From the NCBI GenBank assembly GCA_016712535.1, contig JADJQW010000003.1, positions 513,001-577,000 of the forward strand: a stretch of DNA of 64,000 nucleotides, read 5' to 3'. The position numbers and the translations under genes were made by a program. The notes beneath the pieces are model-generated. The model did no database searches. It was not told the DNA's origin and saw nothing but the letters and a program-made list of their open reading frames with translations. Position 1 is the stretch's first letter; each line of letters starts with the position of its first letter. This document shows positions 1 to 7,994 of this stretch, one piece after another. This DNA is from Flavobacteriales bacterium (lineage in GTDB: Bacteria > Bacteroidota > Bacteroidia > Flavobacteriales_F > PHOS-HE28).

Positions 1-192
1 TTCGGGCAACGACCGCGCGTGCGCGATGAAGAAGCCAGCACCAGGGGTGGCGCTTCCCCATGCGAGCAAGGCCAGGTGCGCGAGCAGGGTGATCAAGATG
101 GGCCATGCGCCCCACCAGCCGAGCGCAAGCCCGGCGATCGCGATCGCATGCAGGCCCAGGAAAGGCCATCGGGTGCGCGCGTGGGTCACCAT
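1..192 (-). CDS. Partial membrane-anchored protein, probably polysaccharide deacetylase N-terminus
   Basis: The leftward frame opens with an ATG at 192 that overlaps the preceding stop by seven bases (ATGGTGA) and stays open to the window edge, giving about 64 residues. They form one or two hydrophobic segments rich in Ala, Leu, Trp and Gly, followed by WGSATPGAGFF. A membrane helix followed by a GS...FF stretch is what I recall at the N-terminus of polysaccharide deacetylases found in Bacteroidota pigment clusters, but the catalytic TFDDGP region lies outside the window. That a gene starts here is well supported by the coupling to the operon; the family is an inference. Confidence 0.55.
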   Translation of the reverse strand, partial: MVTHARTRWPFLGLHAIAIAGLALGWWGAWPILITLLAHLALLAWGSATPGAGFFIAHARSLPE

Positions 193-905
193 GGCGAAAG
201 GAGCAGATCGGTTGCACCTGATCCATTCGGACCGATGCGCAGCGTTGAGCGCAATCCGCTGGTGATCGCATCGCCCATGCGCTGGGCCAGCATGGAGCCG
301 TGGAAGGGGAGTGCAGGATCCGGGAGCAAAGGAGTCGCCGTCCTTCCCTCTGCCCAGGTGATCCTGGCAAGGCCTTGGTCGCTTGCGCCGGTGAGCAGGA
401 ACGCTTCCCCTCCGCCGCCAACGATGGATCCGGGTTGCAGGGCTTGGGCCAGGCGATCCAGCAATGCCGTGCGCTCATCGATCGCGAGCACCAGCACGTT
501 CCACTCGGGCCGTTCGTCCAGCAGCATCTCGGCTTCCACCAAGGAGGCATGGAATCCATCGAAGCCTTGCGCATGCGTGATGTTCGGGCCATCGCACTTC
601 AGCATCAGCGCCAGTTGGCCCGCCATGGTGTTGTGCGTCGATCGCATGAAGGGGAGGGGTGAGAGCAGGGCATCGCCTGCGTCATGCAGGTCGGTGAGGA
701 AGCGCTCGGTGTCATCGAGGCAGCCCAGCGCGGTGCTGGCCACGATGGCATCGGGCCGCGCGACGCCTGCGCGATGCAGCGCTGCGAGCGACAGCAGGCA
801 GGCTTCGTGCTGGATGCTCGAGAGCCTCCTTGCCGCCGATGCCGGGATCGGTGCGGGATCGCCTTCGATGGGGCCCAGTCGCGATGTGCTGCGGACGATG
901 CTCAT
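186..905 (-). CDS. Beta-ketoacyl synthase N-terminal-like protein (chain-length-factor type)
   Basis: A 239-residue protein beginning MSIVRSTSRLG, with its ATG overlapping the previous stop (ATGA). It resembles the short beta-ketoacyl synthase family (PF13723-like) that pairs with a full ketosynthase in aryl polyene clusters; ApeC is the named example of a chain length factor. Conserved-looking pieces are FMRSTHNTMAGQLAL, the GFDGFHASLVEAE stretch and VVLAIDER-like core strands. The usual catalytic Cys is replaced around NITHAQGFDG, and no His-His pair is present, so it is probably catalytically dead and acts as a partner subunit. It is the second-last gene of the coupled operon. Confidence 0.75.
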   Translation of the reverse strand: MSIVRSTSRLGPIEGDPAPIPASAARRLSSIQHEACLLSLAALHRAGVARPDAIVASTALGCLDDTERFLTDLHDAGDALLSPLPFMRSTHNTMAGQLALMLKCDGPNITHAQGFDGFHASLVEAEMLLDERPEWNVLVLAIDERTALLDRLAQALQPGSIVGGGGEAFLLTGASDQGLARITWAEGRTATPLLPDPALPFHGSMLAQRMGDAITSGLRSTLRIGPNGSGATDLLLSPW

Positions 906-2080
906 GCGGGCCTTGTGATCACGAGTGCGGAGCAATTCCCGCCGAAGCCGAAGGAACTGCTGAGGATCGCTTTCAGGGCTGCACGCATCGGCGCGGCTAC
1001 GGGCATCGCGGTGTGACCGTTCATCGGCGCTTGCGCGATGCTGGCGGCTGGCACCAGACCCGTGCGGAGGCATTGCAGGGCGATCACGGCTTCGAGCGCA
1101 CCAGCCGCTGCGAGCGTGTGGCCGGTGAGCGTTTTGGTGCTCGTGAAGGGCGGCACCGTGCCGAAGAGCCGCTCCATGGCGCGGAGTTCGGTGTCGTCGT
1201 TGTTGTCGGTTCCAGTGCCGTGGGCGTTGATGTGGTCGATGTCGCTTGGTTCCAGCCCGGCGCGGGCAATGGCTTCTTGCATGGCTTGAAAGGGGCCGTG
1301 CCCATCAGGCGAGGTGGCCGTGGCATGATGCGCATCGTTTCGATTGCTCCAGCCAGCGAGCAGGGCCAAAGGCACGCGTCCTTCTCGAACGGCATCGTCG
1401 AGGCGCTCGAGCACCAGGTAGGCCGCGCCTTCGCCGAGGTTCATGCCCTTGCGCTCAGGGCTGAATGGGCGGCAGTGCTGCGGGTCCATCGCGCTCAATG
1501 CGCGGAATCCGGCCATGGTGAAACGGCAGAGCGGATCGGATCCGCCTGCCAGCACGCGCCGCGCCCTTCCTTGTTGCAGCAAGCGGGCACCCATGGCGAT
1601 GGCATTGGCCGATGAGCTGCATGCGGTGCTGATGGTGGTGCGGAAGGCGCGCGAACCGATGGCGCTGGCCACGGCTTCCGTGTGCGCGCTCACCGGGTGC
1701 TCCCGGGCTATCCGCGCTTGCTCCATCCGGCCCTTGCGCCAGTCGTCGAACAGGTCCTCGGTGAGGTCCATGCCGCCAACGGTGCTCGCGCTGATCACCG
1801 CCGTATCCGGTTGGGCGCTTTCGCCCACCGCCTCACGGGCAGCGAGCATGGCCAGCAACGCCGTGCGTGAGCGCGGACTGTCGGCGCCCAATCCCAGGCG
1901 TTGCGCGATCTCGGGGTTGCTCAGCGCAACGGCGCCGACATGCAGTTCCGGGAACCCTCGGATCCGCCGCGGCACGATCCCGCTCCGTCCTTCATCGAGC
2001 GCATGCGCGATCTCGGCGGTGCTCGATCCGATGGCACAAACGGCGCCAGCGCCGGTGATCCCGATGGCCGGTAGGTTCAC
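902..2080 (-). CDS. Beta-ketoacyl-ACP synthase (FabF/FabB type)
   Basis: This 392-residue enzyme condenses an acyl chain with malonyl-ACP. The full Cys-His-His triad is visible: Cys154 in STACSSSAN, His287 in INAHGTGTDNND and His321 in TKTLTGHTLAAAG, and it ends with the SSFGFGGNCSALVI glycine-rich motif. Length is normal for the family. It overlaps the ACP gene upstream and the chain-length-factor-like gene downstream by four bases each, so it probably works with that partner as a ketosynthase/CLF pair. It is one of three complete ketosynthases in the operon; which extends which intermediate cannot be told from sequence. Confidence 0.9.
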   Translation of the reverse strand: MNLPAIGITGAGAVCAIGSSTAEIAHALDEGRSGIVPRRIRGFPELHVGAVALSNPEIAQRLGLGADSPRSRTALLAMLAAREAVGESAQPDTAVISASTVGGMDLTEDLFDDWRKGRMEQARIAREHPVSAHTEAVASAIGSRAFRTTISTACSSSANAIAMGARLLQQGRARRVLAGGSDPLCRFTMAGFRALSAMDPQHCRPFSPERKGMNLGEGAAYLVLERLDDAVREGRVPLALLAGWSNRNDAHHATATSPDGHGPFQAMQEAIARAGLEPSDIDHINAHGTGTDNNDDTELRAMERLFGTVPPFTSTKTLTGHTLAAAGALEAVIALQCLRTGLVPAASIAQAPMNGHTAMPVAAPMRAALKAILSSSFGFGGNCSALVITRPA

Positions 2081-2343
2081 CGCTTGGCCAAGATGTGTTC
2101 GGCCATCGTGGTCACGTTCTGGAACACGGTCCGGCCCTCCTGCGGATCGCTGATGCGCACGCCGTACTGGCGGTCCATCAGCACGATCAGTTCCAGCACA
2201 TCGATGCTGTCGAGCCCCAGCCCTTCGCCGAAGAGCGGGGTGTCATCGGCGATGCTCTCCACGGTGCGGTCCTGCAGGTTCAGGTGCTTGATGATTTGCG
2301 CTTTCAGGTCCTGCTTCAGTTCAGTTGTCGGCTCAGTGCTCAT
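2077..2343 (-). CDS. Acyl carrier protein
   Basis: An 88-residue acidic helical protein with the phosphopantetheine site GLDSIDVLEL (Ser46). It carries the growing chain between the enzymes of the pigment pathway. It is one of two carrier proteins in the operon (the other begins at 6019); their sequences differ clearly, so they may serve different steps, for example starter loading and elongation. Its start lies inside the end of the upstream ketosynthase-like gene (11-base overlap) and its end overlaps the next ketosynthase. Confidence 0.92.
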   Translation of the reverse strand: MSTEPTTELKQDLKAQIIKHLNLQDRTVESIADDTPLFGEGLGLDSIDVLELIVLMDRQYGVRISDPQEGRTVFQNVTTMAEHILAKR

Positions 2344-2932
2344 CGAACAGGGATTGGAGTTGGTTCAAGCGGGTATCGGCCCAGGTTTCCGCATCAATCG
2401 CGGCGAAGGCCGATCGGGCATGGCTGGCGAAGGTATCGGCCCAGCCGCACACGATGCGGCGCATGCCCTGCTGCTTCAGCATGCCGATGGCCGGCGCCAA
2501 GGCGGACGCTGAAGGCGCTGGCATCATCAGGCAAACTCCGCTGCCGTGCAATCCATGACGGATGCTGAGCTCGCCGAGGGCGATGCTGGGGAGCGTGGGC
2601 ACGAAGAGGGCCGGACTGGCCACGCCTTCATCGTGCAGGAGCGCTTGGTAGCGCGCATCGCTCTCCATGCTGCCGGTGCAGGTGCAGAGCAGCATGCCGA
2701 TGGTTCCGGCATCACATGCCGCCATAGGGCCGTTGGCCTCGAAGAAGGGTGCAGCGCTCAAGAGCAGCAAGCGCGAAAGGCGGTCAGCGCGGTGGAAGCG
2801 CGGATAGTCGATCCGTAATTGACCCCATGCGGCGGCCAAACGCTGATCGGCATCGCCTTCCGCAGATTCGAATCGCGCGCCGACCGAGGTGAATGCGCCA
2901 TCGCGATACGTGGTGCTGGCCAGGATGCTCAT
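2333..2932 (-). CDS. Truncated ketosynthase-like protein without catalytic residues
   Basis: A 199-residue protein that resembles the N-terminal half of a thiolase-fold condensing enzyme. The region where the active Cys should sit reads HGSGVCLMMPAPSA, not the usual acidic or small-residue Cys elbow, and the C-terminal His motifs are absent. Similar short '3-oxoacyl-ACP synthase' proteins are, to my knowledge, found in flavobacterial flexirubin clusters. It lies between a full ketosynthase (overlap ATGA at 2929-2932) and an ACP, so a structural or scaffolding role is plausible. No function is demonstrated. Confidence 0.7.
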   Translation of the reverse strand: MSILASTTYRDGAFTSVGARFESAEGDADQRLAAAWGQLRIDYPRFHRADRLSRLLLLSAAPFFEANGPMAACDAGTIGMLLCTCTGSMESDARYQALLHDEGVASPALFVPTLPSIALGELSIRHGLHGSGVCLMMPAPSASALAPAIGMLKQQGMRRIVCGWADTFASHARSAFAAIDAETWADTRLNQLQSLFDEH

Positions 2933-4038
2933 GATTCAGCTTCGATGATCACGGCAGCATTGCATCCTCCGAATCCGGAAGAGGTCTTCAGCAGCGTGCG
3001 GCCCGGGACCGCAGCATCGGTGCTGATGGCATTCACGCGGCCCGGAACGCCGGGCTCGCTGAGGCCCAAGGTGCGCAGCACGATTCCCTCCCGCAGCGCC
3101 TTCACGGCAATGATCGCTTCCAGGAGCCCCGCCGCCCCGAGCGTGTGGCCGAACCAGCCTTTGTAGCCGCTCAGCGGAGCATGAGAGAGCCCGCAGCGCT
3201 CGAAGGCGATCGATTCCATGGCGTCGTTGTAAACGGTGCCCGTGCCATGCGCGTTCACCGCAGCGATATCGGATTGGCGCAGGTCGGCTATTCGCAAGGC
3301 GCTCTGCACTGCGCGCAAGAGCCCTTCGCCGGTGCGCGATGGGCCCGAGATATGATTGGCATCGTGCGCGATGCTGCCTGCCACCCAGCGGCCGATCACT
3401 CCGGGAATGCGGTCCCGATCCCTGGAGACCGCCACGGCAGCGCACGCTTCGCCAAGGGTCGTGCCCGCCCGTTGTGCATCGAAGGGCCTGCAGGGCACCG
3501 CATCAAGCGCATATAGCGATGCGAAGCCTTCAAGCACGAATCGGCTGAGCGCATCGGCGCCGATGACGATGGCATGGTCGTACCGGTCCTGCTCGATGGC
3601 GCTGCACGCCAGGATCAGCGCGGCCGTTCCTGAGGCGCAGGCGAGCGATACCACTAGCGGCTGGGCGCTGAAGCCGCAACGCTGGCGCGCATGCTCACCC
3701 AGCAGGGGCAGCGCGCTGGCTGCGGCATCACCCTGTTCCAGCGCGGCGATGTCGCCTTTGGTGGTAGCGACCACGAGCAGCCAGCGTTCATCCGGCCGGG
3801 GCTTCAGGTCGTCCAGCAGGCCGAGCAGGCAGCGGTCCAGCAGGCGTTGGATGCGCCGCGGGCCGGTGGGCAGCAGCTCATCGGGGATCAAGCCCGCGAC
3901 CATCGGCTTACTGGTGAGGTCGGCGATGGTGCGCAACGCGGTTCCGCCATCGCGCATGCGATTCACATGGGAACGTGGTCCTTCCCCGAGCGCGCTCACG
4001 CAATGGGCTGCACCGATCCAGATGGGTGCTGCGCTCAT
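2929..4038 (-). CDS. Beta-ketoacyl-ACP synthase
   Basis: This 369-residue condensing enzyme is shorter than FabF but complete. It has Cys134 in SLACASGTAA, His264 in VNAHGTGTVYND and His298 in KGWFGHTLGAAG, and it ends in TSSGFGGCNAAVII. It overlaps the thioesterase gene upstream and the ketosynthase-like gene downstream by four bases. It is probably the second polyene elongation or starter-condensing enzyme of the locus. Confidence 0.88.
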   Translation of the reverse strand: MSAAPIWIGAAHCVSALGEGPRSHVNRMRDGGTALRTIADLTSKPMVAGLIPDELLPTGPRRIQRLLDRCLLGLLDDLKPRPDERWLLVVATTKGDIAALEQGDAAASALPLLGEHARQRCGFSAQPLVVSLACASGTAALILACSAIEQDRYDHAIVIGADALSRFVLEGFASLYALDAVPCRPFDAQRAGTTLGEACAAVAVSRDRDRIPGVIGRWVAGSIAHDANHISGPSRTGEGLLRAVQSALRIADLRQSDIAAVNAHGTGTVYNDAMESIAFERCGLSHAPLSGYKGWFGHTLGAAGLLEAIIAVKALREGIVLRTLGLSEPGVPGRVNAISTDAAVPGRTLLKTSSGFGGCNAAVIIEAES

Positions 4039-4454
4039 CGGGCCACGAGCTGATGCTCTTCCTGCCAGGCCCGGTAGAAATCAGGCACATCGAGCAGGAG
4101 CTTGCGATCACGGTCGAGGAAGACCTGCACGGTCTCTGCGGTGGCCACCACTGCGTGATCGGATTTGCGCGTGAGCTCGTACTGGAATATGATCTTCGCC
4201 GCTGGGCTCGGCTTGATCCATGCGCGGACGACCACGGTATCGCCGTAGCTGAGCATGGCCTTGTGGTCGATGGTGGCGCGCACGATGGGGGTGTAGTAGC
4301 CTTGATCGTACATCCGTATGGAATCGAGGCCGTGCGCCCGCCCGAAGGCCTCGCGACCGAGCTCCATGAAGCGGATGTAGTTGCCGTGCCATACGATCCC
4401 CATCGGGTCCAGGTCTCCGAAGGTGATGGCCCGCTCTGCGCTGCTCTCGATCAT
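4035..4454 (-). CDS. Hotdog-fold acyl-CoA/ACP thioesterase
   Basis: A 139-residue 4-hydroxybenzoyl-CoA thioesterase-like protein. The N-terminal motif FGDLDPMGIVWHGNY places the probable catalytic Asp16 before the HGNY turn, as in the 4HBT family. In aryl polyene clusters such an enzyme may release or edit acyl-ACP intermediates (compare ApeK). It overlaps both neighbours by four bases, which indicates strict co-translation with dehydratase and ketosynthase. Confidence 0.85.
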   Translation of the reverse strand: MIESSAERAITFGDLDPMGIVWHGNYIRFMELGREAFGRAHGLDSIRMYDQGYYTPIVRATIDHKAMLSYGDTVVVRAWIKPSPAAKIIFQYELTRKSDHAVVATAETVQVFLDRDRKLLLDVPDFYRAWQEEHQLVAR

Positions 4455-4909
4455 GCCGTCGCGTTCTCGTCGATGATGAAGACCTTCAATTCGAGCCGTG
4501 CGATGACCTCCTGTCCGCGCTGCACGGTGGCCTCGAGCACGCGTGCGCTCATCACTTCATGGCGCAGTTCAACCACCGTCTCGATCCGCTCACCGACCGA
4601 GGGGAGGGCAAGCACCTCGATGCGCGAGAGGGCGCCAATGAAGCCCAATGGAGGCGGTGCGCCTTGGAGCTTGGCGAGATGCCCGACGCCCATTGCGGCG
4701 GTCTGCGCAGCATTCTCCATCAAGCCGGCCTCGCTCAGCTCGGAGCCGCGCAGCAGCACATGGCCTGCCGGCACGGTGAATGCGCTGTGGTAACGCGCCG
4801 GTGCAGCGCCGATCAAGGTGTCGACGAGCACGAAGGGCGACTTCTGAGGGATCAGCGCCAATGCGTCAGCGCCGCTGGCCAGGGCCTGTGTCATGGCGCC
4901 AAAAGTCAT
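4451..4909 (-). CDS. FabZ-like 3-hydroxyacyl-ACP dehydratase (aryl polyene type)
   Basis: A 152-residue hotdog protein with the FabZ-style block IPQKSPFVLVDTL at residues 20-32 and the second block SEAGLMENAAQTAAM. It should remove water from the 3-hydroxyacyl-ACP made by the ketoreductase, producing the trans double bonds of the polyene. In E. coli FabZ the first block contains a catalytic His (PHR); here that position is Gln22-Lys23, so either chemistry is rearranged or another residue substitutes. The start overlaps the end of the acyltransferase gene by 44 bases; a second ATG at 4894 would also overlap. Confidence 0.78.
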   Translation of the reverse strand: MTFGAMTQALASGADALALIPQKSPFVLVDTLIGAAPARYHSAFTVPAGHVLLRGSELSEAGLMENAAQTAAMGVGHLAKLQGAPPPLGFIGALSRIEVLALPSVGERIETVVELRHEVMSARVLEATVQRGQEVIARLELKVFIIDENATA

Positions 4910-5759
4910 AATAATTGAACCACTGGAGCGGATACTTGTTCACCACCTGCTCCAGCGCCTGCACATAGGCATCGATGAGCGTGTCGACGGAAGAGCCTGC
5001 TGGCAATGGGGCCGTGGCGTGGAAGGCGTAGCTCAACGGTGCCGTGCTCACCACGAAGGCATAGGTCACGGGAACCTGCAGCGAGCGGGCGAGGGCGAAG
5101 GGTCCCACCGGGAAGAGCGCATCGGCGCCGAGGAAGGACCGGGCAACGGTTCGCGCGCCGGGCAGGAACCGATCGCCGTGGAGGCAGAGCAGTCCGCCGG
5201 ACCGCATGGCCTCGGCCGCAGCGTACACGTGCGAGAAGTCGTCCTTGATGGCGATCACATTGAATGCGCGCCTCTCCTGCCCCTTTTCCTGCGCACGCGC
5301 GATGGCCGCTACCTCGGCATCCTGCATCAGCACGTGCACAGGCATTTCGGACTGATGGCCGAGCAGGTTGCCCGCGAGTTCCCAGTTGCCCACATGCGCG
5401 CTGATCACCACGCCGGCACCTGCATCCCTCAAGGGCTGCACGGTTCCGAGCTTTAGCCAGGTGTAATCGCCGGCACGTCCGGCGCGCATGGCGGCACGAT
5501 CGATGAGCGATCTGCCGAAAGTCATGTAGGATCCGATCACGGTGAGGCGCTCGTGATGGCCCATTGCGCGGAGCCGCTGGAAGTAGCTGCGGATGGCCTT
5601 GTTGCTGGCACGTGCAGTGAGGGCGTACCAAGGCACCACGAGCCATAGGAAGGCATGCGCCACCCGGGGGCCGAGCGTGCGCAGGACGAGGATGAAGAAC
5701 CGATAGCCGAGCGGTGTGCCGCGACTTGTTCCCTTCCAGGTTCCGCTTTGCGAGCTCAC
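4866..5759 (-). CDS. LpxL/HtrB-like lysophospholipid acyltransferase
   Basis: A 297-residue member of the lipid A biosynthesis acyltransferase family. The catalytic HX4E motif is His122 to Glu127 in SAHVGNWELAG, and the C-terminal WFNYYDFW is typical of the family. Instead of lipid A, the context (coupled between an ACP and the dehydratase of a pigment operon) suggests it transfers the aryl polyene acyl chain from ACP to a lipid-type acceptor at the inner membrane. It overlaps the ACP gene by four bases. Confidence 0.85.
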   Translation of the reverse strand: MSSQSGTWKGTSRGTPLGYRFFILVLRTLGPRVAHAFLWLVVPWYALTARASNKAIRSYFQRLRAMGHHERLTVIGSYMTFGRSLIDRAAMRAGRAGDYTWLKLGTVQPLRDAGAGVVISAHVGNWELAGNLLGHQSEMPVHVLMQDAEVAAIARAQEKGQERRAFNVIAIKDDFSHVYAAAEAMRSGGLLCLHGDRFLPGARTVARSFLGADALFPVGPFALARSLQVPVTYAFVVSTAPLSYAFHATAPLPAGSSVDTLIDAYVQALEQVVNKYPLQWFNYYDFWRHDTGPGQRR

Positions 5760-6019
5760 GCCTGCGCGGGCACGTTCGCTTCGATATGGTCGAAGAAGTC
5801 GTTGAAGGTGGTCATCTTCAAGAAGTCCTCTCCCTTCACCTTGAAGCCGAAATTCTCCTCGATCACCACCACAAGGTCCACATAGTCGAGGCTATCGAGC
5901 GCCAGGGTCTCCTTCAACGGTGCCTCGGGCGTGATCGTGTCAGGGTCCACCTCGAACTCCTCACTGAGGAATCTCTTGGTCTTCTCGATGATCTCCTGTC
6001 GATGAACGGAATGGGCCAT
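5756..6019 (-). CDS. Acyl carrier protein
   Basis: An 87-residue carrier protein with the phosphopantetheine attachment site LALDSLDYVDLV (Ser43). It is the first of two ACPs in the operon, placed eight bases after a ketosynthase gene and overlapping the acyltransferase gene (ATGA), which makes it a likely acyl donor for that enzyme. Confidence 0.92.
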   Translation of the reverse strand: MAHSVHRQEIIEKTKRFLSEEFEVDPDTITPEAPLKETLALDSLDYVDLVVVIEENFGFKVKGEDFLKMTTFNDFFDHIEANVPAQA

Positions 6020-6027
6020 GGCGTGAA

Positions 6028-7254
6028 TCAGTCCTGGTAGCGTTGCACGATCAGAGTGGAGTTGGTCCCGCCGAAGCCGAAGGAGTTGGAAAGGAATCGG
6101 TTGATGGGTGCCTCGATGGTCTCCCGGACCAGGTTCAGTTTGGAGCTGTCCTCGTCCGGCTGGCGCAAATTAACGTTCGGGGCGATGAACCCGCCGAGCA
6201 TCATCAGCATCGAGTAAACCACTTCGCTGGCGCCGGCCATCCAGCATTCGTGCCCGGTCATGCTCTTGGTGCTGCTCACGTAAGGCCGGCGCTGTCCGAA
6301 AACAGCGTCGATGGCCTGCGCCTCGATGCGGTCGCCAACGGGGGTGCCCGTGGCATGGGCGTTCACGTAATCGATGTCCGCTGCGCTGATGCCGGCCATG
6401 CCCAGGGCCATGCGCAGCGCGCGCACTTGCCCGTCGAGGTTCGGGTCGGAGATGTGGTCGCCGTTGGAGGAGAAGCCGTATCCGGTGATCTCGCCAAGGA
6501 TGGCGGCGCCGCGCTGGCGCGCCGATTCGAGGCTCTCGATGATCAGCGCTGCCGCACCGCCGCTGGGCACGAGCCCATCGCGGTTCGCATCGAAGGGCCG
6601 TGATGCTCCGGCAGGATCGTCTTCTTTCGTGCTGAATGCGCTGATCCCATCGAAGCTGCCGAACGCATAGTCGTTCACTTCCTGGGCGCCCCCGCAGATC
6701 ACCATGCGCTGCAAGCCTTGCTTGATCAGCAGGTACCCGATTCCGATGGCGTGCGAGCCGCTCGCGCAGGCGCCGCTCAGCGTGAAATTGATGCCCTTGA
6801 GCTTGAGGATGGTGCTCAGGTTCATGGTCACCGTGCAGTTCATGCCTTGGAAGATGGCGCCAGAGCCCACCAAGGTGGTGTCATTCTTCTTTCGGATGGT
6901 GTCCACCGATTCCATCACGGCCAGCGCAGAGCTGTCGTTGCCGAAGATGATCCCGGTCTCATTGGCCTCGAGCCAGGCGCGATCGATGCCGGCCTGCGCC
7001 AAGGCCTGCTCCGTGGCGGCGAACGCGTAGTTGGCCTGCTCGGCCATTCCGATGCGCTCGCGGCGAGTGAGCCGGCCCTTCAGATCGGGCGTGGGAACGA
7101 CCCCCGTAAGGGCGCTGCGGTAGCCCATGTCCTTGCGGCCCTGGGCGAAGCCGATGCCTGAACGGCCCGCGCGCAAAGCGGCTTCCACCTCTTGCAGGCT
7201 CTGGCCCAAGCAGCTCCAGAGGCCCATGCCGGTGATGACGACGCGATGCTCCAT
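6028..7254 (-). CDS. Beta-ketoacyl-ACP synthase (FabF type)
   Basis: A 408-residue condensing enzyme starting MEHRVVITGMG, the classic N-terminus of FabF. The ATG at 7254 overlaps the ketoreductase stop (ATGA), which decides the start; the frame is open further upstream but that extension has no homology. Catalytic residues are Cys163 in SGACASGSHA, His300 in VNAHATGTPVGD and His335 in KSMTGHECWM. The GHECWMAGASE segment differs from the usual GHxxGAAG and resembles condensing enzymes of aryl polyene loci. It probably elongates the polyene with the ketoreductase next door. Confidence 0.9.
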   Translation of the reverse strand: MEHRVVITGMGLWSCLGQSLQEVEAALRAGRSGIGFAQGRKDMGYRSALTGVVPTPDLKGRLTRRERIGMAEQANYAFAATEQALAQAGIDRAWLEANETGIIFGNDSSALAVMESVDTIRKKNDTTLVGSGAIFQGMNCTVTMNLSTILKLKGINFTLSGACASGSHAIGIGYLLIKQGLQRMVICGGAQEVNDYAFGSFDGISAFSTKEDDPAGASRPFDANRDGLVPSGGAAALIIESLESARQRGAAILGEITGYGFSSNGDHISDPNLDGQVRALRMALGMAGISAADIDYVNAHATGTPVGDRIEAQAIDAVFGQRRPYVSSTKSMTGHECWMAGASEVVYSMLMMLGGFIAPNVNLRQPDEDSSKLNLVRETIEAPINRFLSNSFGFGGTNSTLIVQRYQD

Positions 7255-7994
7255 CACGAATGCAGTCCTCCGTTCACGTGGATCACTTCGCCGGTGATGT
7301 AGGCCGCGCCGGGTGATGCCAGGAAGCTCACCACCGATGCGACTTCCTCCGGCGTGCCGAAGCGGCCCATGGGCACGAGCGCTTTCAATTGATCCACCGG
7401 AAGGTCCTTGGTCATATCGCTCTCGATGAATCCCGGGGCCACGGCATTCACCGTGATGCCGCGCTTGGCAACCTCTTGCGCGAGAGAGCGGGTGGCGCCG
7501 ATCACGCCTGCCTTGGCAGCCGAGTAGTTCGCCTGGCCGGGAACACCCTTGGCGCCGCTGAGCGAGACCACGTTGATGATGCGGCCTCCGCGCTGCCGCA
7601 CGAATCCTTGGAGCACCGCCGTGGTCACATTGAAGAAGCCGTTGAGGTGCGTATCCACCACATCGTGCCAGTCCTCGCGCTTCATGAACACCAGCAGATT
7701 GTCCCGCGTGATGCCGGCATTGTTCACCAGCACCTCCAATCGCGCTTGCGGATGCGCCGCGCGCCATTCCGCCAAAGCTGCCGTGACCGCGCCGGCATCG
7801 CGCACATCGAATGCGGCCAAGTGGGCTTCGGCCCCCGAAGCACGGACCAGGCCGGCTACTTCGCGCGCTGCGGCTTCGTTCGATGCGTAGTTCACGATGA
7901 TGCTCAGGCCATGAACGCGCGCCAGGTCGAGGGCGATGGCCCGGCCGATGCCGCGCGATGCGCCGGTGATCAAGGCCCATTTCACGGTGCTCAT
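7254..7994 (-). CDS. 3-oxoacyl-ACP reductase (FabG-like SDR)
   Basis: A 246-residue short-chain dehydrogenase. It has the NADP-binding GASRGIGRAIA near residue 11, the NNAG strand, a Ser in VVSLSGAKG and the catalytic YSAAK. It reduces the 3-ketoacyl-ACP to the 3-hydroxy form before dehydration. It is coupled to the lyase upstream (ATGA at 7991-7994) and the ketosynthase downstream. Locus-specific FabG copies are standard in aryl polyene clusters (ApeQ). Confidence 0.9.
   Translation of the reverse strand: MSTVKWALITGASRGIGRAIALDLARVHGLSIIVNYASNEAAAREVAGLVRASGAEAHLAAFDVRDAGAVTAALAEWRAAHPQARLEVLVNNAGITRDNLLVFMKREDWHDVVDTHLNGFFNVTTAVLQGFVRQRGGRIINVVSLSGAKGVPGQANYSAAKAGVIGATRSLAQEVAKRGITVNAVAPGFIESDMTKDLPVDQLKALVPMGRFGTPEEVASVVSFLASPGAAYITGEVIHVNGGLHS

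Noticed and set aside
19..1615. Long rightward open frames opposite the CLF-like and ketosynthase genes
   Set aside because: Arg/Ser/Cys-rich text without homology, antisense to well-supported genes; typical of high-GC shadow frames.
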